Positions 27,821-36,262 of a DNA stretch of 64,000 nucleotides are shown in pieces. The stretch covers positions 1,240,001 to 1,304,000 of the forward strand of contig NZ_CP028561.1 of the NCBI RefSeq assembly GCF_002165255.2, given 5' to 3'. The notes under the pieces are model-generated. The model was not told the DNA's origin and made no database searches. It saw nothing but the letters and a program-made list of their open reading frames with translations. Each line of letters starts with the position of its first letter. The stretch's first letter is position 1. The DNA comes from Acinetobacter sp. WCHA45. GTDB lineage: Bacteria > Pseudomonadota > Gammaproteobacteria > Pseudomonadales > Moraxellaceae. The translations under genes were made by a program, and so were the position numbers.

Positions 27821-28240
27821 ATGGAGAATAAGCAACATTATTACACTTATATTGGTGTAATTGTGTTCATAACAGCATTTCCGATCGTAGGTTGGGCTGT
27901 ACAACCGATGACAGAGGGAACTTTAGCCTTACAAACAGGTATGTTGACCAAGGCGCTGCCTAATATTATTGAGAAAGCACAGCGAGATGCGATGCAGCCA
28001 GAAGAGGAGCGTTGGCGTACGCAACGTGTTTTAAGCGATCGTAATTTACGTGAAATAAGAATTAGTATGCTTGCTGAAGGTGCTTTATCACCTTATGAAG
28101 AACAAAAGAAAACGTCTGTAATGGATGTGCGGGAAAAGAAGAAAGCAAGTATGAAGCCCCATGATGAGGCTCCAGATAACTTCATGATTTATGAGTTTGA
28201 TTCTCCTAATTTGAAAAGAACCAAATTCACATTTAAATAA
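27821..28240 (+). CDS. Hypothetical membrane-anchored protein (139 aa)
   Basis: ATG 27821 has an AGGA ribosome site in front. The N-terminus MENKQHYYTYIGVIVF then ITAFPIVGWAVQPM is one hydrophobic helix that could be a signal anchor; the rest is charged and basic (EEERWRTQRVLSDRNLREIR, REKKKASMKP). No cysteines, no known motif. I do not recognise it. It lies between the clpB terminator and the convergent rlmL, so it forms its own transcription unit. Reading frame and codon use look normal. Confidence 0.7.
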   Translation: MENKQHYYTYIGVIVFITAFPIVGWAVQPMTEGTLALQTGMLTKALPNIIEKAQRDAMQPEEERWRTQRVLSDRNLREIRISMLAEGALSPYEEQKKTSVMDVREKKKASMKPHDEAPDNFMIYEFDSPNLKRTKFTFK

Positions 28241-28256
28241 TGAGAAAAATCATTCC

Positions 28257-30461
28257 TTAAATTTGATTATGTTGGATTTTCCAAGCACGATGAATTTTTT
28301 GATTACGTTTAAAGTCTAAGCCTATCGTTTCAGAAGTAATTTCTTCGACATGATAGATTGCTGCGATTTCTTCATCTAACTCAAACCCACGATAGTTATT
28401 GGAGAAGTACAAAGTACCATCACTGGTTAAACGATTCATTGCACGTTTGAGCAGGGAAACATGATCGCGCTGTACATCAAATGTACCATAAAACTTTTTT
28501 GAGTTAGAGAAAGTTGGAGGATCAATGAAGATGAGATCATATTGTTCATGACCTTCTTTTAACCATTCAAAGCAATCACTCGAAAAGAACATATGTTGTT
28601 CATCAGCATGATCTACCGTTAAACCATTCAATACAAAATTTTCTTTTGACCAATTCAAATAAGTATTTGATAGGTCGACACTCGTGGTACTTGCTGCACC
28701 GCCAAGTGCTGCATGTAAGCTAGCAGTTGAGGTATAGCTATAAAGATTAAGAAAGTGTTTGCCACGTGCTTCTTTGGCAATTCTTAGACGAATTTGACGA
28801 TGATCTAAGAATAAACCAGTATCTAAATAGTCTGTTAAATTGACGAGAATTTTAGCTTTGCCTTCCTGTACAATAAAACGTTTAGACGCAGTGCTTTGTT
28901 TCTCATATTGATTGGTTCCCGTTTGCTTTGCACGGGTTTTGATAAAAATTGCGTCACGATTTAAGCCAGTCACTGCACGAATGGCAGCTAAACCCAAATT
29001 AAAACGTTTTTTTGCTTTTTCAGGATCAATTGTTTTTGGTGGTGCGTATTCCTGAATATGCAAACGATCTCCATATAAATCGACGGCAATGTTAAAATCA
29101 GGTAGATCGGCATCATACAAACGTAAGCAAAAAATATTTTCTTTCACAGCCCATTTTTTTAAGGCTTGCATATTTTTTTGCAAACGATTGGTAAAGTCTT
29201 CCGCACCTTCGATTTTTTCAAATTGCTGAGGTTGCCACGTCGCTAAGAATGGTTGAACTACGGCTGCAGGTTTTACTGTGCCGAAACGGATATAAATTGG
29301 AAGTTTACCATTCATCAAACGTAAAGTTTGAGGTTCGGTGATGGCTAGTACATCTGCTTGTTCAATTTGTGCTGCAATCACGGCAACAGGCTGATTTGGA
29401 AAATTCTTCTGTAATAATCCTGATAAACCTAAATAGAATGATCGACTAGAGGCCTTATCACCTAAACGTTCCCCATAAGGAGGGTTGGTGACAACAAAGG
29501 CTTTTTTACCTTCAGCATGGAAATCATCCCAATCTGCTAAAGTCCGTTCTTCAATTTGAATTTGGTCGAGTATTTTTTCAAAACCTGCTGCAATGATGTT
29601 TTGGCGAGTGGCTTTAACCGCTTCCCAATCCGCATCGTAGGCATAAAACTTGGGTAGAGGTTGCTCTAAAGCCTTTGCATGACGTTCTGCTGCTTCTGCT
29701 TTCAGTGATAACCACAATTCACGATCATGTCCATGCCAACCATTGAAGCCAAAGCGACGTACTAAGCCTGGTGCACGATCAGTTAAAATCATTAATGATT
29801 CAATAATGAATGTTCCTGAACCACACATTGGGTCAAGAATTAGATCAGGTTGTAGTTGTTGTAATTGTGCTTTTTGTAAGATTGCTGCTGCAAGGTTTTC
29901 TTTGATCGGTGCATCCGTCATAAAGTGACGATATCCACGTTTATGTAAAGAATCACCTGATAAATCTAGGCAGTAAGTATGCTCAGTTTTGCCAGCCAAT
30001 ACATAAAGTGTAATTTCGGGTTGTTTAATATCAATACTTGGGCGTTTGCCAACAGCCTCCATAAATGAATCAACAACACCATCTTTAACTCGTAGTGTAG
30101 CGAATTGTGTATTGACTTTAATTTCGCGTTCTACATGTAGACGAACAGCAAAGGTACTTTGTGGTGCAAAAACAAGAGACCAATCAAAGCTAATCGCACC
30201 CTCGTAGAGTTCTTCTGCAACATCACGCGCGTCATGTGTGAATTCAAGTTCATGGGTATGTATTGGTAACAACACACGAGAGGCTAAACGAGACCACATA
30301 CAAACGCGATAGGCATTCTCAAGTGTGCCTTTAAATATTAAACGCCCAGCAAAACGTTGGATATTTTGAATGCCTAAATTCTCAAGTTCTTGTTGTAATA
30401 AGGTTTCAAGCCCGTCAGCACAGGTCACCCAATAGTCTGTTAGACGTGGTTTAGCGTTCAT
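28257..30461 (-). CDS. rlmL: Bifunctional 23S rRNA methyltransferase RlmKL
   Basis: RlmKL makes m2G2445 and m7G2069 in 23S rRNA. The N-terminal THUMP domain (to ~residue 155) is followed by the RlmL methyltransferase with LDPMCGSGTFIIESL (~208) and the catalytic TNPPYGERLG (~325). The second, RlmK domain has FLDHRQIRLRIAKEA, FLNLYSYTSTASLHAA and FIDPPTFSNSKK (~665). Length 734 aa is that of the fused protein in Acinetobacter and relatives (E. coli 702). No promoter was identified upstream. Confidence 0.96.
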   Translation of the reverse strand: MNAKPRLTDYWVTCADGLETLLQQELENLGIQNIQRFAGRLIFKGTLENAYRVCMWSRLASRVLLPIHTHELEFTHDARDVAEELYEGAISFDWSLVFAPQSTFAVRLHVEREIKVNTQFATLRVKDGVVDSFMEAVGKRPSIDIKQPEITLYVLAGKTEHTYCLDLSGDSLHKRGYRHFMTDAPIKENLAAAILQKAQLQQLQPDLILDPMCGSGTFIIESLMILTDRAPGLVRRFGFNGWHGHDRELWLSLKAEAAERHAKALEQPLPKFYAYDADWEAVKATRQNIIAAGFEKILDQIQIEERTLADWDDFHAEGKKAFVVTNPPYGERLGDKASSRSFYLGLSGLLQKNFPNQPVAVIAAQIEQADVLAITEPQTLRLMNGKLPIYIRFGTVKPAAVVQPFLATWQPQQFEKIEGAEDFTNRLQKNMQALKKWAVKENIFCLRLYDADLPDFNIAVDLYGDRLHIQEYAPPKTIDPEKAKKRFNLGLAAIRAVTGLNRDAIFIKTRAKQTGTNQYEKQSTASKRFIVQEGKAKILVNLTDYLDTGLFLDHRQIRLRIAKEARGKHFLNLYSYTSTASLHAALGGAASTTSVDLSNTYLNWSKENFVLNGLTVDHADEQHMFFSSDCFEWLKEGHEQYDLIFIDPPTFSNSKKFYGTFDVQRDHVSLLKRAMNRLTSDGTLYFSNNYRGFELDEEIAAIYHVEEITSETIGLDFKRNQKIHRAWKIQHNQI

Positions 30462-30797
30462 TCAAATTTCCAAAACATTTTTAGCAATCGACTATTTTAA
30501 CTGATTTTGGAAGAGAAATACGGTTTTTCTTTTGATGTTTAGCCTTATTATGTTCCATAGATTAATTCTAATTTGTGGTCTAAGGCATATTGTGAAACTC
30601 TTTGGATTAGTAATACGGTATTACTTATTTAGATTGAATCACGTCTTTGCTTTAAATTTTCAGCATATGTTTTTTACTTATCAGATAAGTTCACCATGTC
30701 ATAAAATAATTTTTATTTGTTTTGAATGGTTGGTACATATTTTGCTTTCTAAAGCTGGATTATCAAGAAATACTTCTCCCAACGATGTGAGGACTTT
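30462..30797. other. Non-coding spacer upstream of rlmL and the 119-aa gene
   Basis: About 336 bases. An open frame at 30532-30801 gives a Cys/Phe-rich translation with no family character, so it is rejected as chance. It should hold the promoters of both flanking genes. Confidence 0.5.
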
Positions 30798-31157
30798 ATG
30801 AAAGCAAATACGAACCATGAACTTGTACTAAATGCCGAAGCTTTTTCTGTTGCAACTCAAATGTATGTGCGTTTAAGACGAGTCTGTAGTCGTGTGATTG
30901 ATGTGATGTATTTGGTGCATGACCAAGCTTATGCTAGATATATTATGCAAATTGCACTGGAAACGCGCGATGCCGAATTAGCGCATTATGTTGAGCGTTT
31001 AAGTCATTTGCTTGATTTATATCCTGAGTCTGAATCAACATTATTTGTAGCAGAACCAAAGCAAACAAATGATGAAGAACTTTACTTTGCCGAAGTCACT
31101 GAAGAGGAAATCTATCGGGCACAAGTATCGCATCACTATATTGGTGCTCTCCGCTAG
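30798..31157 (+). CDS. Hypothetical conserved protein (119 aa)
   Basis: ATG 30798 is preceded by GAGG. The protein starts MKANTNHELVLNAEAFSVAT and is mostly helical (YVRLRRVCSRVIDVMYLVHD, AELAHYVERLSHLLDL), ending in an acidic part (EELYFAEVTEEEIYRAQ). No signal peptide or membrane segment. I do not recognise a named family; it looks like a small conserved Acinetobacter protein. It stands 120 bases upstream of pyrB in the same direction and could share its transcript. Confidence 0.72.
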   Translation: MKANTNHELVLNAEAFSVATQMYVRLRRVCSRVIDVMYLVHDQAYARYIMQIALETRDAELAHYVERLSHLLDLYPESESTLFVAEPKQTNDEELYFAEVTEEEIYRAQVSHHYIGALR

Positions 31158-31276
31158 CCGAATCTGTTGCAACTCTCTCATTTAATGCAACATAATGGTG
31201 AAAAGTTGTTCTGCGAAAGTAGAGAAATTGGGCTACACTATGCAAGTTTTGGTGATTCGACCTATAGGAATCTTTT

Positions 31277-32293
31277 ATGCATATTGCAGCCCTGCATCAA
31301 CCAAGTCAGGTTCAATTGAATCAACAAGGAAATTTAAAGCACTTCTTAACCATTGAGGGTCTTTCTAAAGAAAGCCTAACCAAGATTTTAGATACCGCAC
31401 AAAGTTTTTTAGACGATAATAATAATTTGATTAACCGTCCGTTATTAGAAGGGCTGACGGTGATGAATCTTTTTTTTGAAAACTCTACTCGAACTCGCAC
31501 TACATTTGAGGCAGCTGCAAAACGTTTGTCTGCAAATGTTCTGAATATTGATATTGCACGTTCAAGTACCTCTAAAGGTGAAACCTTACGTGATACGCTT
31601 TGGAATTTGGAAGCGATGGCTGCGGATATTTTCGTAGTTCGTCATTCATCTTCTGGGGCAGCACATTTTATTGCTAAAGATGTTTGTCCTAAAGTGGCAA
31701 TTATCAATGCAGGTGATGGTCGTCATGCGCACCCAACGCAAGCGATGTTAGATATGCTGACCATTCGCCGTGAAACCAAGAAGCCATTTGAAGACTTAAC
31801 TGTTGCGATTATTGGTGATATTAAACATTCGCGTGTAGCACGTTCCAATGTGGCTGCTTTACAAACACTAGGTTGCAACGATATTCGCGTGATTGCACCA
31901 AATACGCTGTTACCAGTTGGTTTTAATGAATATGGCGAAAATGTACGCCTGTTTAATAAAATGGATGCAGGCGTGACAGACTGTGATGTGATTATTGCCC
32001 TGCGTATCCAGAACGAGCGGATTGATTCACCTGCATTATCTTCACAATCTGAATTTTACAAAATGTATGGACTTAATAAAGAACGCTTGTCGCTCGCTAA
32101 ACCTGATTGCATCGTTATGCATCCTGGTCCAATGAACCGTGGTGTTGAAATTGATTCAAGTATTGCGGATGGAGATCAATCGGTTATTTTGAAACAAGTA
32201 ACCAACGGTATTGCAGTACGAATGGCGGTACTGGCACTTGCGATGCAAGGGCAGTTACAAGAACAAGGTTTAATTGAAGCGATTGCACTTTAA
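31277..32293 (+). CDS. pyrB: Aspartate carbamoyltransferase, catalytic subunit
   Basis: PyrB joins carbamoyl phosphate and aspartate, the first committed step of pyrimidine synthesis. [16 protein letters not shown] is the carbamoyl-phosphate loop, [12 protein letters not shown] the mobile loop Lys, [16 protein letters not shown], and [11 protein letters not shown] the aspartate-binding loop. Length 338 aa is like Pseudomonas PyrB, whose N-terminal extension (here [17 protein letters not shown]) binds effectors. It is followed 12 bases later by a dihydroorotase-like gene, the Pseudomonas-type arrangement. No pyrI regulatory subunit is present. Confidence 0.97.
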   Translation: MHIAALHQPSQVQLNQQGNLKHFLTIEGLSKESLTKILDTAQSFLDDNNNLINRPLLEGLTVMNLFFENSTRTRTTFEAAAKRLSANVLNIDIARSSTSKGETLRDTLWNLEAMAADIFVVRHSSSGAAHFIAKDVCPKVAIINAGDGRHAHPTQAMLDMLTIRRETKKPFEDLTVAIIGDIKHSRVARSNVAALQTLGCNDIRVIAPNTLLPVGFNEYGENVRLFNKMDAGVTDCDVIIALRIQNERIDSPALSSQSEFYKMYGLNKERLSLAKPDCIVMHPGPMNRGVEIDSSIADGDQSVILKQVTNGIAVRMAVLALAMQGQLQEQGLIEAIAL

Positions 32294-32305
32294 AGGATAG
32301 ATCAC

Positions 32306-33538
32306 ATGAGTATTGTAAAAATTGAAAATGTCCGTGTGCTCGATCCAATTCAAAAAACTGATCAAGTTCAAACGGTTTATATTAAGAATGGTAAATTCGT
32401 TGATAGCGCAGATCAAATTGATGAAACGATTAACGGTCAAGGTAAATGGTTAATGCCAACCATGGTTGACTTGTGCGCACGCTTACGTGAGCCAGGGCAA
32501 CAACAACATGGGACATTAAAGTCAGAAGGTAAAGCTGCGCGTGCAAATGGTATTTTACATGTCATTACTCCACCAGACTCAAAACCTATCGTACAAGATA
32601 ATGGCGCACTTATTCATGGTCTGATTGAAAAGGCACAATTAGATGGTGGTATTTATCTACATATTATTGGTGCACAAACTCAAGGTTTGAATGGGAAGCA
32701 GCCGGCTAATATGGCAGGTTTAAAGAAAGGTGGTTGTACTGCTGTTTCTAATGCCAATGCAGCATTTGAAAATGATGATGTTGTGATTCGTACTCTTGAG
32801 TATGCTGCTGGTTTGGATTTGACCGTTGTCTTCTATGCCGAAGAGCCACAGCTTGCAAAAGATGGTTGCGCGCACGAAGGTTTTATCGCTTCTCGTCAAG
32901 GCTTACCAATGATTCCAGCGATCGCGGAAACAGTTGCAATTGCTAAATACCTTTTGATGATTGAAGCAACAGGCGTGAAAGCACATTTTGGTTTATTGTC
33001 TTGTGGTGCGTCAGTTGATTTGATTCGCGCAGCTAAAGCCAAAGGTTTGCCAGTCACTGCGGATGTTGCGATGCACCAACTACATTTGACTGAACAACTC
33101 ACTGATGGTTTTAACTCACTTGCGCATGTTCGCCCACCATTACGTTCTGAACAAGACAAGGCGTTATTGCGTCAGGGTGTGAAAGAGGGTGTGATAGATG
33201 CAATTTGTACTCATCATGAACCATTAAGCAGTTCAGCAAAAATGGCGCCTTTTGCAGAAACACAACCAGGAATAACGGCTTTTGATACTTATGTAGCTTT
33301 GGGTGTACAACTGATTCAAGAAAGTCTGTTTGAACCATTAGAGTGGGTTGAAAAAGTGACTTCAATTCCAGCGCAGGTTGCAAATATGACTGAACGTTGG
33401 CAGCAAGAAGCAGGTTGGGTGTTGGTTGATCCAGAACTAGAGTGGGTAGTATCAAAAGAGACAATTTTATCTCAAGGTAAAAATACACCTTTGCTAGGCC
33501 AGACCTTGAAGGGTAAAGCGGTACAGACATTCATCTAA
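32306..33538 (+). CDS. pyrC': Dihydroorotase-like, probably inactive PyrB partner (PyrC')
   Basis: The fold matches class I dihydroorotases (410 aa), but the metal site is missing. The HxH motif, normally DLHVHLREPG, is MVDLCARLREPGQQ here. The usual TAEVTPHHL is TADVAMHQLHL, and TDHAPH is THHEPL. In Pseudomonas such a dead dihydroorotase (PyrC') is needed to build the active aspartate carbamoyltransferase complex with PyrB, so that role is inferred here from the pairing (12-base gap). A functional pyrC must lie elsewhere. Confidence 0.9.
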   Translation: MSIVKIENVRVLDPIQKTDQVQTVYIKNGKFVDSADQIDETINGQGKWLMPTMVDLCARLREPGQQQHGTLKSEGKAARANGILHVITPPDSKPIVQDNGALIHGLIEKAQLDGGIYLHIIGAQTQGLNGKQPANMAGLKKGGCTAVSNANAAFENDDVVIRTLEYAAGLDLTVVFYAEEPQLAKDGCAHEGFIASRQGLPMIPAIAETVAIAKYLLMIEATGVKAHFGLLSCGASVDLIRAAKAKGLPVTADVAMHQLHLTEQLTDGFNSLAHVRPPLRSEQDKALLRQGVKEGVIDAICTHHEPLSSSAKMAPFAETQPGITAFDTYVALGVQLIQESLFEPLEWVEKVTSIPAQVANMTERWQQEAGWVLVDPELEWVVSKETILSQGKNTPLLGQTLKGKAVQTFI

Positions 33539-33550
33539 ACTTTGTTTCTG

Positions 33551-33590
33551 AGCAGAATAGGTTTTGTGACTTATTCTGCTTAACTTTTTA
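33551..33590 (+). terminator. Probable terminator of pyrB-pyrC'
   Basis: AGCAGAATA and TATTCTGCT pair around 11-12 bases, followed by TAACTTTTT. Confidence 0.6.
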
Positions 33591-33669
33591 GTGATTTAAT
33601 TCATTATTAGAAATTTTCCGTAAATAATTTAATAATGGATAGCTTTGCTTGTATATAGGTCGAATAAAA

Positions 33670-34452
33670 ATGAGAATTACATTTATTGGTGCAGGGCGCG
33701 TTGCTTGTCATTTAGCAAAAGTATTACATCCTGATCACCAGATTGTACAAGTTTTTAGTCGTGATTTAGAAAAAGCAAATCGTTTAGCATCTTTAGTGGA
33801 AGCTACTGGGATTAATCATTTTGATCAATTAAATCCCAATACTGATCTCGTTATTATTGCTATATCTGACCAATCCATAGCTGATGTTATTCAGAAAATT
33901 AATCATTATTTACAGCAAGCATTAATTGTTCATACCTCAGGAAGTACCAGTTTAGAGGTGCTTTCAACAGTACATGAGAGATCTGGCGTATTTTATCCCT
34001 TACAAACTTTTAGTCATGAGCGTGCGATTGATTGGGCAGAAACACCTATGTTTGTCGAGGCAGTTCGGCACAATGACTTGGAGTTGCTCGCTTCATTAGC
34101 ACATAGTCTGACTCCGAAGGTTTATCAATATAGTTCTCAACAACGTCAGACATTACACATGGCTGCTGTTTTTGCATGTAATTTTAGCAATTACTGTTAT
34201 GATCTTTCTAAACAAATTGTTGATGAGCAACAGGTTGATTTTTCTTTACTTTATCCATTGATTTTAGAAACTGCTCAAAAAGCAACAATCACTAATCCTA
34301 AAGAAATGCAAACAGGTCCTGCAATGCGTGGTGATGAAAATATTCTAAAAATGCATCAACAGTTATTACAAAAGAATTCAGGAAGCGATCTTGTGGATGT
34401 TTATAAACTTTTAAGTGAAGGTATTATGAAACGACATTTACACGGAAAATAA
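33670..34452 (+). CDS. DUF2520/Rossmann-like oxidoreductase
   Basis: Start MRITFIGAGRVACHLAK at 33670 with AGGT upstream; an earlier ATG at 33649 is unlikely. The N-terminal half is a Rossmann fold (GAGRVA nucleotide site, DLVIIAISDQSIADV); the C-terminal half is the DUF2520 domain with VHTSGSTSLEVL, GVFYPLQTFS, and PAMRGDENIL near the end. The family resembles F420-/NADP-dependent ketopantoate-reductase-like proteins, but its reaction is unknown. 260 aa. It stands alone. Confidence 0.85.
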   Translation: MRITFIGAGRVACHLAKVLHPDHQIVQVFSRDLEKANRLASLVEATGINHFDQLNPNTDLVIIAISDQSIADVIQKINHYLQQALIVHTSGSTSLEVLSTVHERSGVFYPLQTFSHERAIDWAETPMFVEAVRHNDLELLASLAHSLTPKVYQYSSQQRQTLHMAAVFACNFSNYCYDLSKQIVDEQQVDFSLLYPLILETAQKATITNPKEMQTGPAMRGDENILKMHQQLLQKNSGSDLVDVYKLLSEGIMKRHLHGK

Positions 34453-34638
34453 TGATAGGGAAACCATTTCATTTTATTTGTGATGGACAAAATTTTAATG
34501 ATTTTTAATATCAAGAGATGTTAGAACATCATGTATTTGTATTCTAGAAAATCGAGCGATTATCTGTAAATACATTGAGCTGATATCATTTGTTAAATAT
34601 CAGCTTAAAAAAAGAATGTAAATGTGCCTTAAGCTTAA

Positions 34639-34998
34639 TCAATTTTTCTGTTTAAAACGATGTTTACATTTGAGACAAAGATAGTCTTGGAAAATATTTT
34701 TGTCGATCGCCACACCTGCTTTTTTCCCAAAAATATTACCCACGATTCCTCCAGTAATTCCGACACTAATTGCACCTACAAATGTTCCAATAGTCCCCCC
34801 CACAATGACACCTAATGGACCTGCTACAGTACCAATCGTGGCACCAACTGATGCACCTGTTGCAGCTCCACCCACTGTTCCAGCCGTAGTTCCCGCCGCC
34901 GTCATTAGAACTCCGCCTGTTGTTTTTAGTAATTTGTTATGATCACGTACTTCGATTTCTGTAGAACCACATTTGGGGCATTGCAGTATTTTTTCCAT
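34639..34998 (-). CDS. Zinc-ribbon protein split by a glycine-zipper membrane insert
   Basis: A 119-residue protein starting MEKILQCPKCGSTEIEVRD: CPKC is one half of a zinc ribbon, and the matching CLKCKHRFKQKN closes it at the very C-terminus. Between them is a long Gly/Ala-rich stretch (TTAGTVGGAATGASVGATIG, GVIVGGTIGTFVGAISVGI) of two or three GxxxG helices. If both CxxC pairs bind one zinc, the two termini are clamped together with the hydrophobic hairpin between. No known function. It is convergent with the DUF2520 gene. Confidence 0.8.
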   Translation of the reverse strand: MEKILQCPKCGSTEIEVRDHNKLLKTTGGVLMTAAGTTAGTVGGAATGASVGATIGTVAGPLGVIVGGTIGTFVGAISVGITGGIVGNIFGKKAGVAIDKNIFQDYLCLKCKHRFKQKN

Positions 34999-35361
34999 AA
35001 AACCAACCTATCTTCATCATTGAGTTAAATCATTACAGTGAATAGCACTCATTATTTATGAAACGATAACTTCTTAAAGGGATGTAAAAATTATCTGTTT
35101 CTTATTTTAGCTAAATATGAGTAAAAAATATTTATAGATCATGTAAATAGAACAACTTAGGTTTGATCAGGTTTGATTCTATAAAGTCAGTTCGATAATA
35201 ACGGTTTGAGAGATATAGTTTTTATCGTCTATGGACACCAGAGAGCATTCAGTTTTTGTTCTTTTAAGATTTAAAAAATGAATATGAGTAAGCCAATAAG
35301 AGATAAATAGCATTAAATAAATAATATTTAATGCTATTGGTATTTGAAATTTTAAGAGTCA
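34999..35361. other. Spacer with AT-rich hairpin downstream of trmB
   Basis: About 360 bases without a gene. AATAGCATTAAAT (35306-35318) pairs with ATTTAATGCTATT (35326-35338); it could be a weak trmB terminator on the minus strand, though no T-run follows. The rest shows nothing recognisable. Confidence 0.5.
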
Positions 35362-36078
35362 CTACTTAATTTTTTTAAAAATAAAGTCATTGATCTTGTG
35401 ACCAGATTCAAGTCCACGACGCTCAAATTTGGTTACTGGACGCCATTCAGGGCGAGGGTAGCTATTACCTTTACCTGCTAAATTTTCCATGTCTGGACGA
35501 TTATCTAAAATATCAAGCATCCATTCTGCGTATGGCTCCCAATCAGTAGCAGCATGGAAGGTACCTCCAAGCTCTAACTTCTGTTCAACCAGTTGCATAC
35601 GTTCATGAATCACAAAGCGTCGTTTAAAGTGGCGCTTCTTCTGCCATGGATCTGGGAAGTACAGTTGCACACAGTTAATGCTGTTGTCAGGCATTTCACG
35701 TAATACTTGAATCGCATCTGCATCAAGTACAAATAAATTCTTCAAGCCAGCCATACCAGCTTCATACACGCATTGTGCAATTCCTGGTACATGTACTTCG
35801 ATTCCGACAAAATTACGTTCTGGATTGGCTTTTGCCATGAGTACCAAAGAACGCCCCATACCAAAGCCAATTTCAACAGTTAAAGGTCGTTCAGGATGTT
35901 CAAAGTGTTGACGTAAATCACCAACGGGGTATTCCAAAATTAAATCACGATAATCTTCTAAAGCAGTCCGTTGTGATGTATTAAGCGGAGCTGAACGACG
36001 CATAAACGTCACAATTTCACGGTGCTCAGGCAAATTGTCGAGTTCCGTAATTTGCGTTTCTAACTGATCGTTTGACAT
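35362..36078 (-). CDS. trmB: tRNA (guanine-46-N7)-methyltransferase
   Basis: TrmB makes m7G46 in tRNA variable loops. VEIGFGMGRSLVLMA is the SAM site, FVGIEVHVPGIAQC motif II, and VQLYFPDPWQKKRHFKRR the family signature with catalytic Asp. ESRGLESGHKIND-like RRGLESGHKINDFIF closes the protein. Length 238 aa is normal. Start MSNDQLETQ at 36078; spacing and upstream sequence give no strong ribosome site. Confidence 0.96.
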   Translation of the reverse strand: MSNDQLETQITELDNLPEHREIVTFMRRSAPLNTSQRTALEDYRDLILEYPVGDLRQHFEHPERPLTVEIGFGMGRSLVLMAKANPERNFVGIEVHVPGIAQCVYEAGMAGLKNLFVLDADAIQVLREMPDNSINCVQLYFPDPWQKKRHFKRRFVIHERMQLVEQKLELGGTFHAATDWEPYAEWMLDILDNRPDMENLAGKGNSYPRPEWRPVTKFERRGLESGHKINDFIFKKIK

Positions 36079-36262
36079 GATTCTGGAGATATAAATATAG
36101 AAATGCCGTATTTTAAGTGTTCATCAGGTCAAGTCAAATCTTTAAATGATTTTATTTGATCATTTGTTTTTCCAAACGATCAAAAACTTGTAAAAAAATC
36201 TTCATGTTTTTGTCACAGAGATTGAATAGCCTAATGTCGATTTAAACATTAAGTAAAAATTT

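Noticed and set aside
30532-30801. 89-aa plus-strand frame upstream of the 119-aa gene
   Set aside because: The translation is Phe/Ile/Cys-rich without a motif; it overlaps the next start, and no ribosome site was seen.
33111-33530. 139-aa minus-strand frame in pyrC'
   Set aside because: It is a shadow of the dihydroorotase-like gene.
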